Below, in pieces: positions 38,345 to 48,945 of a stretch of DNA of 64,000 nucleotides; positions within the stretch are counted from its first letter, which is position 1, and every line of letters begins with the position of its first letter. The stretch covers positions 573,501 through 637,500 of the forward strand of contig JANEYF010004432.1 in assembly GCA_029963845.1 (NCBI GenBank), written 5' to 3'. A program made the translations under genes and the position numbers. Origin of the DNA: Rhamnusium bicolor (Eukaryota > Arthropoda > Insecta > Coleoptera > Cerambycidae). The notes under the pieces are model-generated. The model ran no database searches. It had not been told where the DNA came from and saw only the letters and a program-made list of their open reading frames with translations.

Positions 38345-38480
38345 ATGATGACAGACAAACAGAAAAATTCTCATATAAAAATTCCCGTGTCTGATGATGT
38401 GAAGTAAATTTGCTTGTTCATGAAACCGGTCACACCAATAAAGGAATTTTATGAGAATTTTTCTGTTTGTCTGTCATCAT
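38345..38480 (+). mobile_element. Palindromic hammerhead element
   Basis: Thirty-base perfect arms (38345-38374 and 38451-38480, starting ATGATGACAGACAAACAGAA) enclose a clean type I hammerhead: GTGT, CTGATGA at 38391-38397, stem II GTGAA/TTCAT, GAAA at 38422-38425, CCGG, TC at 38430-38431, ACAC. The self-complementary CCGG as stem III matches the dimer-type hammerheads of Penelope-like elements. The central ribozyme and right arm recur at 796-897. It lies inside the left inverted repeat of the mariner. Confidence 0.85.
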
Positions 38481-38797
38481 GATTAATTACTCATATGGAA
38501 TTAACCTACCTACTTTAAGAAATTTTTGAAAAATTGGTAAAACACGTCGACCTTGTTTTCAAGGAGGACATATTTTAATGTAATACTTGTATACCTATCA
38601 TCATCCCTCTACCTTACACGGCCACCCCCTCAAAAAAATTCGAATGGTAAAGGGGGTCGAGTGATACAATTTTTTGAGAGGTCTTTCAATTCTCTACATA
38701 ACTGTGTATTTTTTTAAACTTTTATCGATTCGTTCCTGAGAAATAATTGTTTCATTATTTTAGGTTCGGGAAATAAAAATAGAAGAAGCAGTTTAAA

Positions 38798-39457
38798 TTA
38801 TCGTATGTATTGTTCAAAATTACCCCCACCAACTTCCATACAGTAGTATAATCTGTCTTGAAATTCTGTGCGAACATTTCTGAACACATCTGGAATCAAT
38901 AAACGGCATTCTCGAACAATTCTTTCACGTAACTCTTCCAGAGATGTGGGTTTTGTTGCAAATACGATTTCAAATATCCCCACAGAAAGAAATCCAAGGG
39001 AGTTAAATCGGGTGACCTAGCGGGCCACTCCACAGGACCTCTTCTTCCAATCCATCGCTCAGGAAACCGATTATCCAAAAATTGACGGACTGCTATAACA
39101 AAATATGGGGGTGCCCCATCCTGTTGAAAAAAACAGTTCGCCCTCTAAACGATTATCGTCTTCATCGAGGATTTGGGTAATCATTGGGTCGATGTTATTT
39201 TCTAACAAATCGAGGTACCTTTCGCCATTTAAACTGTCAGGAATAAAAAACGGCCCGACAATGTGATCCCCTAAGATGCCAGCCCAAACATTTAACTTCT
39301 GAGGCCTTTGGGTATGAGTTTCCATGAACAAATGTGGATTGGTTTCACTCCAATACCTACAACTGTGCCTGTTTACCTCCCCATTTAACTGTAATGTTGA
39401 TTAATCAAAAAAACACGTATTGTACAGTAGATTGGCATTACCGTTTAATTGTTCACT
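38798..39457 (-). pseudogene. rosa-type mariner transposase, C-terminal part
   Basis: Catalytic half of an IS630/Tc1/mariner transposase. In order on the minus strand: FFD (first Asp, with the following Glu codon changed to TAA), LNGEVNRHSCRYWSETNPH, THTQRPQKLNVWAGILGDH, GPFFIPDSLNGERYLDLLEN, then a frameshift, a QQDGAPP block with the second Asp, RWIGRRGPVEWPARSPDLTP, PLDFFLWGYLK with the third Asp, and the tail VRTEFQDRLYYCMEVGGG. Spacing from second to third Asp is 41 residues. All three Asp codons survive, but the frame is broken by at least one stop and two shifts. Its N-terminal half is 2.3 kb away at 41774-42163 because of the nested element. Confidence 0.9.
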
Positions 39458-41773
39458 GTAGCTGCCGCGGTTAATCCCAAAAATGGGCAGAATTCGGCAA
39501 GTTAATCTAAAAGCACCAAATTTTGCAGGAACATTTTTAAGGCCATTCTAAGGGATTTGACCCGGAGGGCAAGCCTAATTTTTGATTATGAGTCAAGATG
39601 GCGGCTATTTTTTATTATTTTATTTTATTTATTTTATTATTTTAAAAAACATATTTACTTTAGTACAAACATATCGAATAGCAACCCTGCGTCGGACTCG
39701 AAGGCAAATTCAATTTGTCGCTTCTCTACGGTTGTTCTTCTCGGTTGCGAGTTCGCAACTGACCTCGTTTTTGTTTTTACTTGTGAGTGTACAGACACGC
39801 AACTTCACCAACATGTATTTTCATGTTGTTGAATAGAAAAAATCAAACAAGATTTTTTTTCTACTGGTCAATAAGTCAGGTAAACAATATATAGATAATA
39901 TTTCGATTTATTTTATAATTAATTGTATTATAATAGATCATATTCCCACACATAAAAAATAAAAGAAAATCACCCCTTTGCTACAATAAATAGACCTTTT
40001 ACATATAAAGATTGTCAGTGGCGGGCAATTTTTTTTGGAGGGATTTTTTTAAACTTTTTTTATGTGAGGGGACGATGGTTTATAACGGGATATATGATTT
40101 TTAAGCATTATGGACGTAAAGGACAACACATTGGGAAAAACCTCTCTAGGAGGACAAGTAGTAGTAGATTGGTCAAGGTGTTGTATATGTCAGTGTAACA
40201 ATCAAGAAAAACTACTTTGTCCTGCACGTAACCCGGTCGAGAAAACGCGCAATAGTGGCTACGAAAATTTTTCAAAACGTATTAAAACTTTAATTCCGTT
40301 TTCGTACGTCCTGCCATCTCGCATGCCTATTAACATTATTGGTGATGGGGAGAGTATTTTAGATGTTTTAATTAAGAATGAAGCCAAATGGCATAAATCC
40401 TGCATTAGACAATTTTTAGAGCCGAGACTAACTGCGCTTATTAAAAAATTTGATATAGATCCTACATCTAAAAAAGCCGAGGAAACAACCAAAGGCAGCG
40501 GCAATAAAAATACGCGTTCTAAGGTAAAATTTGCGGTTCCGCAAAATCAGTTATGTTTTTTATGCAAAAAGCCTGAATCAAAAGTACAAGCATTACATAG
40601 ATGTGAAACTAAGCAGATTCACGAAAGAGTATTAGATAGTGCTAAAATTCTGGAGAATTCAGAACTGTTAGCAATGCTTAATTCTGGAGATTTAGTGGCA
40701 CTGGAAGCAAAATATCATAAAGAGTGCCTCGTTGATTTATATTATAGAGCTCGTCGATGTAAAACGAGCCAAGATCGTGATAATGCAACTAATTTGTGTG
40801 AAGGGATAGCTTTTTCTAATCTTCTAATCTACATTCAAGGTATTATTTTACATCTTTAAGTTCTGTGTTCTTATTAAATGTTTGGTCTTATTTTAGGAAA
40901 GCTAGAAGAGTCTGGAGGGGATTATATTTTTAAAATGATTGATATTGTTAAAATATATACTCATTATTTGTCGGATCTTGTAGGCGAAATCAAAAATATG
41001 GAACATACCACGCGCCTTCGGGAAAAAATTCAGATACATTTTCCTGAGCTTAAGGCAGAAAAAGTTGGTCGCAATTATATTTTAAGGCATGAAAAAAATA
41101 AAGTTTTCTCTAACATAAATGACGATCAGGAACTAGATGCATTAGCATCAATTTCTTGGCGTTGGGTACAGCACAATGAAGTCTGGGAGCCAGTTTGGTC
41201 AACACTTTCATCTATATGGACAGTATGCAGGGAGCTGGAAAAGTGCGGCTGTAAATCAGGCTGTGATTCGCAACGTTGCTCATGCCGGCGCGCAGGACTC
41301 ACTTGTACATTACAGTGCAAGTGCAAGGATACATGTGTAAATAAGTGGTAAATAGTCTAACATAAATATTCTAATGATTTATTAACCGATTTACTTCTTT
41401 TTAGTGCATATGAAGAAGATTTGCTGGACTAAGCTCATAGGAATCGAAATTTCCATATTGGACTTACACTTTTAACCACTCTGTACAAATTTATCATATA
41501 AATTAACATTGCACTAAAAAAAGAGTTGTTTTAATGAATTGCGCTCCAAAAAATTTGTCGAAATCGACATATTAGGTGCTAAAAACTGTTGATAACTAAC
41601 AATTGCGAATTGTTAGTCGGCCGTTTTGAAAAAAAGGCGCCATTTTGAGTCAAACTCAAAAAATGGCCTTGCCCTCCGGGTCAAAAATCTTATAATGACC
41701 TAAAATACGTGTGTGCCAAATTTCATGCTTTTAGACAAATTTGCCGAATGGTTGGATTAACCGCGGCAGCTAC
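39458..41773. mobile_element. Nested TIR element carrying a CXC-domain gene
   Basis: 2.3 kb with long imperfect inverted repeats of about 150 bp. Outer ends are GTAGCTGCCGCGGTTAATCC (39458) and its complement ending at 41773; further matching blocks are ATTCGGCAA, TCTAAAAGCA, TTGACCCGGAGGGCAAG and AAAATGGCG/AAGATGGCG. It lies within the mariner transposase. An AGT/ACT triplet occurs at both junctions, and keeping one copy restores the mariner frame (FCEIFSEQLN), so a 3-bp target duplication is likely. It holds one intact gene and no recognisable transposase. A perfect 9-bp-arm hairpin (CTAACAATT GCG AATTGTTAG) lies at 41597-41617. Superfamily not assigned. Confidence 0.85.
40110..41432 (+). 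CDS. CXC (tesmin/TSO1-like) zinc-binding protein of the nested element
   Basis: Three exons: 40110-40839, 40897-41347 and 41405-41432; total 1209 nt, 402 residues, no stop. Introns of 57 nt each have GT...TTTTAG ends and preserve the frame (CAAG/GAAAG; AAGTG/TGCAT gives NKCAYEEDLLD at the end). Residues 24-37 have CCICQC...C and 94-98 WHKSC; residues 149-152 have CFLC and 202-206 YHKEC, so two similar C-x2-C...H-x3-C modules. Residues 360-394 hold ten cysteines (CGCKSGC, CSCRRAGLTC, CKCKDTCVNKC), a CXC-type DNA-binding domain. SISWRWVQHNEVWEPVW precedes it. I recall this N- and C-terminal pairing from large uncharacterised animal proteins with a much longer middle; if so this is an internally shortened form. 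Function unknown; a DNA-binding role for the element is inference. Confidence 0.8.
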
Positions 41774-42163
41774 TAAAAATCTCACAGAAATCAAGTCGTT
41801 TAGTTCGTGTACCAATTTAAATTTATATGGATTAACTTTGTGGGCCTTTACAATTCGATAAACACTGCTTCGTGATACACCGGAAGTATCTGATTTCCTG
41901 ATTGATTGAGTATTATCCATCTGCAAATGACCCAGAACTGCCACTTTGACTGCTTCATTCCTAATCGGTCGTTGAGGTTTATGTTTTTTGTTTCCTACTG
42001 AACCTGTTTCCATAAATTTTGTCAAGATTTGTAAAACATACTGAGAACCAACCCTTCTATCTGGGTGATTTCTATTGAATATGCGCTTCGTAGCTCTAGC
42101 ATAATTATCGTTTTTAAAATAAATACTGACAATTTCTATTCTCTCCTGAAGGGTATAACCCAT
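41774..42163 (-). pseudogene. rosa-type mariner transposase, N-terminal part
   Basis: DNA-binding half of the mariner transposase split by the nested element. From M at 42163: YTLQERIEIVSIYFKNDNYA (first helix-turn-helix), NHPDRRVGSQYVLQILTKF, GVSRSSVYRIVKAHKVNPYK (second helix-turn-helix) and KLVHELND. One frameshift near the insertion site separates the annotated frame from the FCEIF continuation. It belongs with the catalytic half at 38798-39457. Confidence 0.88.
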
Positions 42164-42613
42164 TCTGAGAACTCACTCTGGTAAAATGTATCTCGATTTA
42201 AAATTGGTTGTGAATAAATTAATGTTCAAGAAGTATCAAATACTTATGAGTCTTTTATTATTCTAAAACTAAACGGACAAGGAGAGTGTTTTTTGTCGAA
42301 AAAACTCGTGTTGATTTGAGAGCACTAAAAAATGTATTTTTTATAAATTCCAATACCCAGTGCCATGTATTTTAGATTTTTTTAAACGATTTCGATTGTA
42401 TGTAGTCATCAAAAATAAAATTATTTTCTTTAAGAATGAATCGATAAAAGTTAAAAAAAATACACAGTTATGTAGGGAATTGAAAGAAGGTATACAAGTA
42501 TTACACTAAAATATGTCCCCCTTGGAAAAAAGGTCTACGTGTTTCATTAATTTTTCAAAAAGTTTTTATCTCCAAAGTTAATCAGGGTGCCTACTTTTAG
42601 TTGGGACACCCTA

Positions 42614-44140
42614 TATATACAATTAAAAATGCAAAATATTTTTATTTTATGTATTTTGAAGTAATAATGATCTATTCATAAAACATGCTTGCACATGACC
42701 ATAATTAATAAAAAAAAAGTTTTTCAGAATTATATTTCTATCTTTGCCAATGTGTCGTTATCACTCAGTAACAGAAAAATTGCGACAAATGTCATATTTG
42801 CCACTTAATAGGGGTGACAAAAAACCAAAGTATTTCCCTTTAAAGTAAAATTTACCAAAAGTAGCATATGCGACTAACGTAAATTTCATTGTGTAGTTTG
42901 CTATGAAGTAGCAAGTGCAACCAATGAAGTCATTTTTCAGTAGCTTTAAACTGGCGTCTACTACGCTGCTACGAAATAGTTATTGCAAAGTTTCCACGTA
43001 CCTCCTCACGACCCTCACTTTTAACTTGGTAAAGTTCGCTGATTCAATCTAGGTAAAGACAATTTATTGTTTGGGGTTGGCAACACGTTAGTAAATGACT
43101 AAATGTCAACAACTGGACGTGTTATTACTGTTATTATTAATTAGCGAAAATCAAACGAATACTCAGGGATTTACCTTGAATACCAATAAAATTCATGGTT
43201 GCGAAAACCTCTATTGGACAAAGTTGACATTTATACTTTTATTTATATTTTCTGTCATCTCATCACTTTCAGATATCTGTAAATTTTGTATAGCCCCTAA
43301 TTAAATCATTTGTCTGAATTTCGTGAATTTGTTCAGTCGGCGAAATTTTAATTAATAACAATTAACGGTAAACCACATCATCAATTGTATTCCTTTACTT
43401 GAACATTTGTTGGTTCTTCACTGTACCCGAGGATTTTCCTAACTTGCTTATTTATCTGATTACACAAAAAGGGGTCGGTTTTGCACCAATCAAATAATTT
43501 GTTAAATTGTTAGCTGTAACTTAACTTTTCTATAAAAATCGATGAATGCCGGAAAAGCTTTTTTTGTTGTTTTACTGCTCTTCGACGTCATGTTCGATTG
43601 TTTCGATAAGAAACTGTTGACATAAATGTCTTAAAAGTTAATATATTATGTAGTAGGTTTTCAGGGTAGTCATTTTGAACTAGTGGGGAGTAGTAAAAGT
43701 CACTTTAAAGTCTCTTTGTTCGTAGAAGTAACGATAGTTACTTAGTTTTAGTAGTTTTACTTAAAATGTCACTAATAAGTTACACAACTTTGAAGTGATT
43801 GTTTGGTAACGCTGTGCAGTAAATATTATTACCAATTCTCACTTTAAAGTTGAAAATGTTTTAAAGTAATGCAGAGTAGTATCCGCAACGTTGCACATAC
43901 TGCAGCAGTTAGTTGAGAGTGTAATAGTACCTAAATTCGGTAGAATCTACAAGAAAAGTTTAGGGATATTTTTACAAAATTATACAAAATATAAGATATC
44001 TTTAGGTTTTTTTTCTAAATCATTTAAAAAAAAAGTATATTTATAAAAATATCCAAAGATATTTCTCGTTAGAAAATGAAAGAAACTATTGCTTGTTTTC
44101 TTCATAGATCAATTCAAGACAGAAATAAGTATAGTCTGCG
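42614..44140. other. AT-rich, no gene recognised
   Basis: Non-coding. Repeated GTAGTAAAAGTCACTT-like phrases around 43680-43870, but no definable repeat unit. Confidence 0.35.
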
Positions 44141-44148
44141 AAATCTAC

Positions 44149-46547
44149 ATTGTGACGGGACGTGCGGAGCAAGACGCGACATGTGGGCGGGAAATGTATA
44201 ACACATGACATCTTCCGTCTTTTACACCGCTTACATTAAATCGATAACGATGATTGTTATTTTTGCTTCCACGCGACCGAGGCGAGGTTTAGCTATCATG
44301 TTGGGATACTTCAGAGCCGCACATATTTTTGTTACCGAATCATTCTAGTAGTGCTGATATATTGTAAGTATAATATTATAAGATAAATAATAATAAGTAT
44401 TTAATATCTCTTTATTTGCTGGCGTGTCTTTGAAAATATTTTAAGAAGGTTATCGGGTAGAAGTGAGTTGTGTAATAGTGTAATATGAGTAATAGTTATT
44501 TTATATCTGTTAATTTGCTGGTGTGTTTTTGAAAATAATTTAAGAAGGTATTTGATGTAAAAACGTTTCGGCAGTGGGAGGCCTCTACGTCTGCATCTTA
44601 CTGTGTTTGTGAACTTAAAAGTGATAGTGATTACAGTGATAAAGAAAATCAAAGTTCATTAGTGTTTTCAGTAAGAAAAAATCGGTTACATTTGAACGAG
44701 CAAGCGAATCAAATTTACCTTAATGTTTGCAATAGTCTTTTGAAGTGACGTCGACGAGTTAATGACCCTAACTTGTATGAGTTGGATGTACAAAGTGAAA
44801 CACATCTCTGACTAACATTCCCACTTTCACAATACATGGTGAAAGAAGGTGCCCTCCCAAGAAAACAAAGATCCGCCGCTGGTCAATCAAAAACTCATCC
44901 ATCGTTAGCAAAACTTTTAAGAACTTTAGTTTACGACGCGTATCAGAAAAATTAAATCCCAACTATTGATGTGGTAGACAGAAAATTAAAAGAAATAGAT
45001 TATCATCTAAAATATATCAAAAAACTTTAGAAACTTGGCTGAGAAAAATTGGATTTAAATACCAAACTATTAATAAACGCATTATGGATAGTAGACGAAT
45101 ATTGGATTGGCGAAATTGTTATCTAGAAGAGGTAAAAGTAGAAGAGAAAATGGACTAATTTATTATTTAGATGAAACTTGGTATGATACTCATGACACCG
45201 TAAAAAAAGGATGGACTGATGGATCTAGGAAATTTCAACCAATCTCATTGCCCGCAATAAAGGGACTCGGTTGATTAGATTACACTGTGGATCAGTTGAT
45301 GGATGGCTTGATAATGTATTGAAACTGCGGAAAAAACATGAAAGACTGTAACGTGGATTACCACAAGAACATGGAGGGAGAAATATTTGAGGAATGGTTT
45401 GAAAATACATTAATTCCAAAATTAAAACGAATTAGCAATACTGTTCTTGACAATGCGAAGTACCATTCGAGACAACTGTATAAAATTCCTAACAGGAGTT
45501 TTACTACGCTGGCTGGAGTTACAAATTTTTTTAATGGAACATGATCTCTATTATGAGGAAAATTATAATAACGCACAACTGTTGGAAGTCCTGCAAATGA
45601 AAAATTATGAGAAGTATATTATAGATAATGTAGAGGAGAGATATGGTCACAAAGTGTTGAGATTACCACCATATTTCTGTATTTTCAACCCGATTGAATT
45701 AATTTGGTGTAAATTGTCGAAAAATGTCAGGAAAGGAAATGTTTTTCAGAAATTCGATAAGAAACTTGTAGAGTTAATTCAAAATGAAGTGTCGAAAATT
45801 AACAAGGAAGATTGGGAAAAAAGAATTAGGAAATTAATGATAATTGAGGATGATTATTTAAAAATTGCCAAATATATTATAAATTGTGGAAATAAATTTA
45901 TTATAAATTTGAACGAGGATAATAGTTCATCTCAAAATGATGAAAAGGGTGAGAAGAACGAGGACTCAGAGGAAGAAGCAAGTGAGTTGTGGTAAAGTAA
46001 AGTGATGTGAAGTGAAGAAGTGAATTTTGTGAATTAAAATGCATTATTTAATTCCGTTTTTGAGCTTTCTTGGTTCAGTGCTTGAGAAACATTCTTTTCA
46101 GGATGTTATTATTTATTAATATTATTATTTTTTTTTCATTTTGACAAAAATATGTCTTTCTGTTTCTGAAAAATATTTGTTTCTGTTACTATTTTGAAAG
46201 TATATTTTTTGTTTTTATTTTATTTTTAAAGATTTCTTGTTACTTTTTAAATAATTTCTTTATTCTATACAATATTCCGTACCCATCCTTTCCTGACAAG
46301 AAATGCTCATACCTCCTCGCGGTTCTTGCTGGGTAGTAACAATTTATATTAAGTGAACTTGAATACTGTAACTGCTCTATGTGTAGTCAATACTTTTATT
46401 TCAAGTTAATACTTTTTTGTATAATTGTTAAATTGTTACTATCTAAACTGAGCACAAAAACCTAGATTGAAAATGTAAACGAGCGAACAATACAGTTAAA
46501 TCCGGCTCTGCGTTCCGCAGCGTCTTACCTCGGACGTCCCGTCCCAA
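44149..46547 (+). mobile_element. DNA transposon with DD82E-type transposase
   Basis: Terminal inverted repeats: TGTGACGGGACGTGCGGAGC (44151) against the complement of the right end, TTGGGACGGGACGTCCGAGG (46547 backwards), continuing to AAGACGC. Element length about 2.4 kb. It contains the decayed transposase at 44650-45995 and, in the 5' region, an internal direct repeat at 44406-44455 and 44505-44552 (TTTGAAAATATTTTAAGAAG). Confidence 0.8.
44650..45995 (+). pseudogene. IS630/Tc1/mariner transposase with about 82-residue D-E spacing
   Basis: Frameshifted DDE_3-type transposase. Upstream blocks: TLETWLRKIGFKYQTINKRI and WRNCYLEEVKVEEK. The first catalytic Asp is in YLDETWYDTHDTVKKGWTD near 45168; then RLIRLHCGSVDGWLDNVL. 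After a shift, DYHKNMEGEIFEEWFENTLI leads to the second Asp in VLDNAKYHSRQ. After another shift, HDLYYEENYNNAQLLEVLQM, GHKVLRLPPYFCIFNPIELI (with the Glu) and a long acidic-ended tail (45447-45995 frame). Counting across the shift gives about 82 residues between second Asp and Glu, the spacing reported for the Sailor group; this name is from memory. At least four frame breaks or stops make it inactive. Confidence 0.85.
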
Positions 46548-46579
46548 TATCTGTTTCGCAAACTATATATTTATGAAAA

Positions 46580-47080
46580 TATCTCTAGAAGTTTCTTGTG
46601 AGTGTAATTATTAATGAGCTTATGCAGAAAAAGTTCAGATATACATTCACGTCTACGGCTTAAACTATTAAAACCGTACTTATAAAGAACGTCTTGAGCT
46701 ATGGAAAGTGATCTCTGGATAGTTACCTTCGATTCTAAAATATAGAAATTTCATGAATTTGTGTTGAACTAATTCTAAATTATTGATATGTACATTGTGT
46801 TGGTGTGACCAGACAGATGAGGCATATTCGAGCTTCAATTTGACATAACAACTATAGAGCATCTTAAGTGTGTCAATATTCTAAAATCACGCAAAATTCT
46901 AACAAATGGTAGGATGATGTCAATGTGAAAATTAAATGAATGTGATTTGTCAAAAATAACACCTAGTTCCTGAGCATGTCAGACCTACATATATAGCACA
47001 TCATCATTAATGTTATAATCGTATGATACTGAAGATGAAGATGAATTTTACCGAACCAAGTCGTGTCTTGCCAAAGGACC
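46580..47080 (-). pseudogene. Jockey/CR1-group LINE RT C-terminal relic
   Basis: Minus-strand fragments in several frames: LGVIFDKSHSFNFHIDIIL, then IILPFVRILRDFRIL, then KLKLEYASSVWSHQHNVHIN and LELVQHKFMKFLYFRIEGNY. These match the post-catalytic thumb of LINE reverse transcriptases ('LGv.fD..l.f..Hi', 'lkLEYas.vW.p', 'ie.vQ.kFlr'). The catalytic core is absent. Confidence 0.8.
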
Positions 47081-48185
47081 TTACTTGTATTTTCAACTTG
47101 AAGATCCATACTGAAAATTACCTAAATTAATACATATATTTAATTTAATTAACATTTCATACTCGTACGTCACCATGCGGTAAGGAATCTCGACAAAATA
47201 GATAACTTACCACAATAGTTGATATTCTTGATTTTAGAATATATTAGTGTTAATGGAAGAAGAAATAATTGTGCGAAGTGCATTATCTGTATTAAATCAG
47301 ATTAGGTTAATAAATTCGTGACTAAAATGAAAATTTCTTTATAAGTTAATCACTGATGATGTCGGATCGGATCAATAGAAAAAATGGCATAAATGTATTG
47401 CTTGCCATTCAGCACAGATAAATTTTGTTTAAATTAATTAGTTACTTCAGATTAAATCATTTCTCTTATAACTTGTAACTAATTTTGAACGGAAGCTCTC
47501 TTGATGTGAATAAATTGTAAATCATGATTGATTTTCAAAATTAAGGTTATGTTAACTAACCTGTAGAACTGACATTTCGTCTGCAGTCTAGTAATGATTT
47601 CTTTGGGTTTATTGTTTTATAAAGATATTTTTTATTACCGTTTTTAAACGTATCTTTAGCAATCTCGTTTCAGTGGATATCAATTAGATTGGTCTATTTA
47701 ATATTATTGGCCTTATTTTTTAGGACAGGATGTAATGGGTAGATTTTTCGTTTCGGAATATTTTTTGTACAGTTGTGTCACTGTCCGTTATTACACTCCT
47801 ATAATTTGAAGATTCATTAGTAAATTTATACATATACTTTTAGTTTTCAAATCAGTTGATTCACCTCTCCTTGTTTCCAATTTCATTATGATAGAGTAGG
47901 TGTATTTTAATTAGTGATGTTTCGTTACTAGTTATCTCTAAAAACTTTATATATAAATATCTTCTATCGAAATAGAAGGAAACTTAATAGTCTGTAAATT
48001 CCTTCCTCTCAGGTTCTGGCCCTTCTAAGAGGTTACAGCGTTCTGCTCCTATTTCTCACATTCACGACAAAATTTGACCAGTTTTAGATTTATACTTTAA
48101 GTAGGTAACTATAACGTCTATGAGCGTGCCAAATCACAACTTATTTTCACCCCCAGGGCAATTTATCGGGTTTTGTGTTTTCCAT
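47081..48185. other. AT-rich, no gene recognised
   Basis: No supported coding, RNA or repeat structure. Confidence 0.4.
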
Positions 48186-48189
48186 TTGC

Positions 48190-48945
48190 TATTAGATAAA
48201 CACACATAAGTGTCTTCTTCTCCTTATTCTTCGTCCTTACCCCGTTCTCATCCACTCCTTAACATAGGCCTCCTTCATATTTCTTTCTTTACAGCTGTCT
48301 ATCCTAAGCACTCAAGGTCAAGTTCCTGCAAGTATGACTCCAAGTTCGTTGGCATTGGTGCTCATCAGAATGATTGTCGTCAGAGAAAGTTCAGATGACT
48401 CAGGAAATTCCCATCAATATTGACGAATTTCCACTTCCACGTCAGGTTTTTAAAATCGCCTTGCACCGCCAGAGTGAACAGCTTCGGCGAGATAGTGTCT
48501 CCTTGTCTGACTCCTCTCTTGATGGGGATCATCCCAGTGACTAAGTCTTCCTCGACATGAATGTGAAGAGTGACGTATTCATAGATGTCTGTGATGAGAT
48601 TCGATTACCTCAAGTCGATCTTCTCAACCCCCATCACATGCAGAACTAGCAAGATCTCCACAGAGTCGAAAGCCTTTTGGTAATTGACAAACGCCTTGTA
48701 AAGTGGAATCTTGTACTCATTGTATTTCTCGATGAGCGTGCATACTACCTGGATGTGGTCGGTCGTACTGTATCCCTTCCTGAACCCAGCTTGTCCTACA
48801 AGTTGGTAGAAGTCCAGCTTGTCGGTGAGACGGTTAGTGATTATTTTGGTAAGGAGTTTGTATAATACAGAGAGGATGCTGATCGGCCGGTAATTTTCGT
48901 TGTTCATAGAGTCGCCCTTCATGAAGAGGATAGTGACCACAGCAT
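48190..48945 (-). pseudogene. RTE-type LINE reverse transcriptase relic
   Basis: Minus-strand 111-residue frame (48605-48940): FMKGDSMNNENYRPISILSV, LYKLLTKIITNRLTDKLDFY, QAGFRKGYSTTDHIQVVCTL and VNYQKAFDSVE. These are RT fingers and palm motifs; VDYqKAFDSVE normally has the first catalytic Asp, here Asn. In shifted frames downstream: VEEDLVTGMIPIKRGVRQGD, TISPKLFTLAVQGDFKNLTW. The ADD box is not intact. Noticeably more GC-rich than its surroundings, suggesting more recent arrival than neighbouring relics. Confidence 0.88.

Larger units (their letters stand above)
38288..42613 (-). mobile_element. rosa-type (DD41D) mariner element carrying two nested insertions
   Basis: Left end CAGGGTGTCCCAACCAAAAG and right end the complement of TAGGGTGTCCCAACTAAAAG, both flanked by TA (38286-38287, 42614-42615), the standard Tc1/mariner target duplication. 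Similarity between the two ends continues well inside (ACTTTGGAGATAAAA; CCCTACATAACTGTGTAT; TTATCGATTC), so the inverted repeats are about 200 bp or more, with an extra insert of about 85 bp and the hammerhead palindrome on the left side. Transposase is on the minus strand in two pieces. Core size without the inserts would be about 1.8 kb. Confidence 0.9.

Noticed and set aside
39557..39836. Two overlapping plus-strand frames of 84-91 codons upstream of the CXC gene
   Set aside because: They overlap the inner part of the left inverted repeat, lack domain character and have no splice link to the CXC frame; more likely leader sequence.
48210..48398. 62-codon plus-strand frame beginning MSSSPYSSSLPRS
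   Set aside because: Antisense shadow of the RTE-type LINE relic.
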